29,454 bases of DNA from a virus. The notes under the pieces are model-generated. The model saw only the letters and a program-made list of their open reading frames with translations, had not been told where the DNA came from and made no database searches. Location: positions 1-29,454 of IMG/VR virus record IMGVR_UViG_3300017769_000085, one strand, 5' to 3'. The position numbers and the translations under genes are program-made. Positions 27,575 through 29,454 of this stretch are shown here, piece by piece (positions within the stretch are counted from its first letter, which is position 1; each line of letters starts with the position of its first letter).

Positions 27575-29061
27575 TACTTTCTGCTTGACTTAGGGTGTTT
27601 ATTTGGTAGTAAATCATAGTCAGTTGTATACTTAGCATTCTGAGGCCTTCCATTCTTTAATAAATAAAGGAAAGCATTAACTCTAGCGAATGCCCATTGT
27701 GAAGCTGATCTAACTTGAGGTGACCTACTAGTGTTGAATGCACCTAAACCTCTTTGAAATACACTAGATAAAGAACCAACAGTTGCACCATAACCTAGCT
27801 TCTTCTTGTATTTTTTATTAAATTCATCAGCTTTATTTTGAAGTGTAGCCCTGTCTTTAGCAGACACCTTTGCACCAGTCTTACCACTAGCATCTCCCTT
27901 TGCACTTCCTTTTCCTTTTGGATTAGGGTTAGGAGTATTAGATTTAGGTGCTTTAGGTGATTTTCTGATACCACCTTTTGGGCCAACTTCAGCAAGGTTA
28001 TGAGATTCACAAGGCATATACCAAGTCTTTCCTTCAACATCGTGTGTATGATAACCACTACAACCAATATCTTTAGCTGCCTCTTCAGCCTCTTCCATTG
28101 TAGAGTAAGCTGCTCTTCCATCAATAATTGTAGCAGAAGCCTCTAGTCCTTTTAGCTTAGACTCAGTCCAATTCAACATACTTTTACCTCCCCAGAGAAG
28201 ATAACTTACAGTTCCACAAGCATCTGGTTTACTAGGATCATAATATTCAGCAGCTCTGCTTAAATAAGAGTAGATGCGTTTAAGAGTTGGTAAGGTAAAT
28301 TTCTCTTTTCTCTCTAACTGTCTAGCTCTAGTTTTACCTACTAAAGTTGCACACTTATTACCTAGTGCTTTATTTCTTTTTATTCCAAGTTTAGCATTGT
28401 TTGATGCAGATTCAGGATAACCACCATAAGATTCTAAATGAACCTCTTCAGAAAGTAAATCAATAGCTTCTAATAAGTCATACTCTGCATTTAACTCATC
28501 AAGATGTTCTGAATAGAAAGATTCCTGTATAGATTCTTTAGGTCCATCCATCTTATCAGCAAAATATCCTTCTATAGAGAATCCTTTTATCTCTCCTGCC
28601 TTAACTTGATTCCAAATATCATCATTATTAACTTTAACAGAAACCATCCAAGTACCTACAGGTAAATCAAAGTTGTATTTTCTAGATTTATCTTTAGTTT
28701 CATCCTCTATAATCCAAGATTCAACTACAGACATCCCTTCAAGCTCTACGTCATGCTCTAGAGTGCTATTATTTTGGTTTCCCTTCATTAAAAACAGCTC
28801 AGAAGCCTTTCTAACAGTTTCTTCAGCAAAAAAGATGTAATATTCCTCTAAACCACTGTTTCTATATATTTTTTTGTTAGGAATTAGGGCTGCACCCATC
28901 AAAATTCGCTTTTCTTTGTCTACTTCAGCTAATTTTACCTCTTTATGCTCTTTTAGAGCTATAAAATCCTCTTCTATAGCAGGATTTTCGACAACTGAGA
29001 TAGCTTCAATACCACTAAACTCGTTTTCTTCATCAATGATAAGTTCTATAATACGTTCCAT
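27574..29061 (-). CDS. XkdF-like protease fused to further domains (495 aa)
   Basis: A 495-residue polyprotein-like gene. Residues 1-175 match the XkdF-like putative serine protease domain (MERIIELIIDEENEFSGIEA; NNSTLEHDVELEGMSVVESW; GEIKGFSIEGYF), used for prohead maturation. Residues about 217-300 carry GGYPESASNNAKLGIKRNKA and PDACGTVSYLLWGGKSMLNW, a segment often attached to such proteins. Residues 325-372 have a C..GYH..HD....MPC..H motif. A Gly/Pro/Lys linker leads to residues about 410-495, which resemble DUF5824 (GAFNTSRSPQVRSASQWAFA, ending YTTDYDLLPNKHP). The C-terminal domains may be cleaved off or be cargo. Confidence 0.75.
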   Translation of the reverse strand: MERIIELIIDEENEFSGIEAISVVENPAIEEDFIALKEHKEVKLAEVDKEKRILMGAALIPNKKIYRNSGLEEYYIFFAEETVRKASELFLMKGNQNNSTLEHDVELEGMSVVESWIIEDETKDKSRKYNFDLPVGTWMVSVKVNNDDIWNQVKAGEIKGFSIEGYFADKMDGPKESIQESFYSEHLDELNAEYDLLEAIDLLSEEVHLESYGGYPESASNNAKLGIKRNKALGNKCATLVGKTRARQLERKEKFTLPTLKRIYSYLSRAAEYYDPSKPDACGTVSYLLWGGKSMLNWTESKLKGLEASATIIDGRAAYSTMEEAEEAAKDIGCSGYHTHDVEGKTWYMPCESHNLAEVGPKGGIRKSPKAPKSNTPNPNPKGKGSAKGDASGKTGAKVSAKDRATLQNKADEFNKKYKKKLGYGATVGSLSSVFQRGLGAFNTSRSPQVRSASQWAFARVNAFLYLLKNGRPQNAKYTTDYDLLPNKHPKSSRK

Positions 29062-29097
29062 ATATAATTAACTATTTTGATTGTATTCGTTTTAGAT

Positions 29098-29454
29098 TTA
29101 ACCTAAAGACCTATTGAAATCAATAGTCCTATCTAATTCTTGAGCATCTTTAATGTCTTTATTTACCACAAATGCTCTTAATGGCTTCTCTTGTTGGCCT
29201 CTAATAGATTGAGCTAATTGCGATTCAGGGGATGCACCGACTACATTAAAGTCTGGTGCTTCTACATTAGTATCGCTCCCAACTGCTCCTCCACCTCTTA
29301 ATTTACCTCTACCAGTCTCATCAACCTCTAATATCTTTCTAACATTAGCCAATCCTAATGCTATTATACTTGCAACAGCAAAAGGTTTTACTGCTGTTGG
29401 GATTAAAGGGTCTTTAAGAGCTTGGTTTGCAGCAACATAAGTATCAATAGTAGC
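29098..29454 (-). CDS. Tape-measure protein, C-terminal end (N-terminus outside window)
   Basis: The frame is open to the right edge; about 118 residues are present and no true start is needed, although an in-frame TTG occurs at 29352. The stretch IDTYVAANQALKDPLIPTAV, then ASIIALGLANVRKILE, followed by a Gly/Pro-rich linker and LAQSIRGQQEKPLRAFVVNK then QELDRTIDFNRSLG, is the typical C-terminus of tape-measure proteins in Bacteroidetes phages. Such proteins set tail length. Here it directly precedes the capsid protease gene, so tail genes lead into head genes. Confidence 0.75.
   Translation of the reverse strand, partial: ATIDTYVAANQALKDPLIPTAVKPFAVASIIALGLANVRKILEVDETGRGKLRGGGAVGSDTNVEAPDFNVVGASPESQLAQSIRGQQEKPLRAFVVNKDIKDAQELDRTIDFNRSLG

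Noticed and set aside
29098-29352. Separate 84-codon gene starting with TTG
   Set aside because: The same frame continues to the window edge with tape-measure C-terminal features, so it is the end of a longer gene.

Overview
The window looks like about 29.5 kb of a tailed-phage genome (siphovirus-like, HK97-type capsid) infecting a low-GC bacterium of the Bacteroidetes, most likely a marine Flavobacteriia host. The reasons are very high A+T, A-rich leaders in place of Shine-Dalgarno sequences, promoter matches to the Bacteroidetes consensus TTTG-N19/20-TAnnTTTG, and structural proteins resembling those I know from Flavobacteriia phages and marine viromes. Every protein gene I can support lies on the minus strand, so the genome reads right to left. 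I see no integrase, repressor, tRNA or CRISPR array.

Right to left: 29454-22766 carries the C-terminal end of a tape-measure protein, then the head module: a fused XkdF-like protease, a Cys-rich small protein, an acidic scaffold-like protein, the major capsid protein, a probable tail-tube protein, the portal and a head-completion protein. 22754-21212 holds a tail fibre, a fibre chaperone and a DUF7483-like receptor-binding protein. 20193-17633 is the lysis region: small membrane proteins, a 3-TM holin, a spanin-like protein, two M15 peptidases and a 24-residue CDGSH-like peptide. 17472-10631 is replication, recombination and regulation: ERF annealing protein, SSB-like protein, RepA-like ATPase, T7-endonuclease-I-like resolvase, sigma-like factor, RecE-like exonuclease, another PD-(D/E)XK protein, a MazG-like protein and a DnaA domain IV-like protein. 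10385-8557 holds the terminase genes. 8124-6124 is a cassette of eight small genes (GP88/DUF7227-like, WYL_2-like and others). 5449-1 is the tail module: frameshifted tail assembly chaperone, tail completion proteins, a PKD/vWA protein and baseplate-like proteins.

The left end is cut inside a tail gene and the right end inside a tape-measure gene. This fits a circular or circularly permuted map in which only a few kb of tail genes are missing.

Most genes are joined by ATGA or TAATG stop/start overlaps. These overlaps reveal about a dozen genes of 20-55 codons, which I list. The two longest gene-free stretches, 5450-6123 and 8125-8556, flank the accessory cassette. They share a 17-bp sequence and a family of GTTTAAG repeats, making them candidates for origin, packaging or regulatory sites. 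Stretch 5450-6123 also has a plus-strand promoter followed within about 75 bp by an intrinsic terminator (a possible small RNA). A perfect 23-nt-arm homopyrimidine mirror repeat (H-DNA type) lies at 18127-18176. Strong minus-strand terminators follow the capsid gene, the tail-tube gene, the SSB-like gene, the second M15 gene and the accessory cassette.
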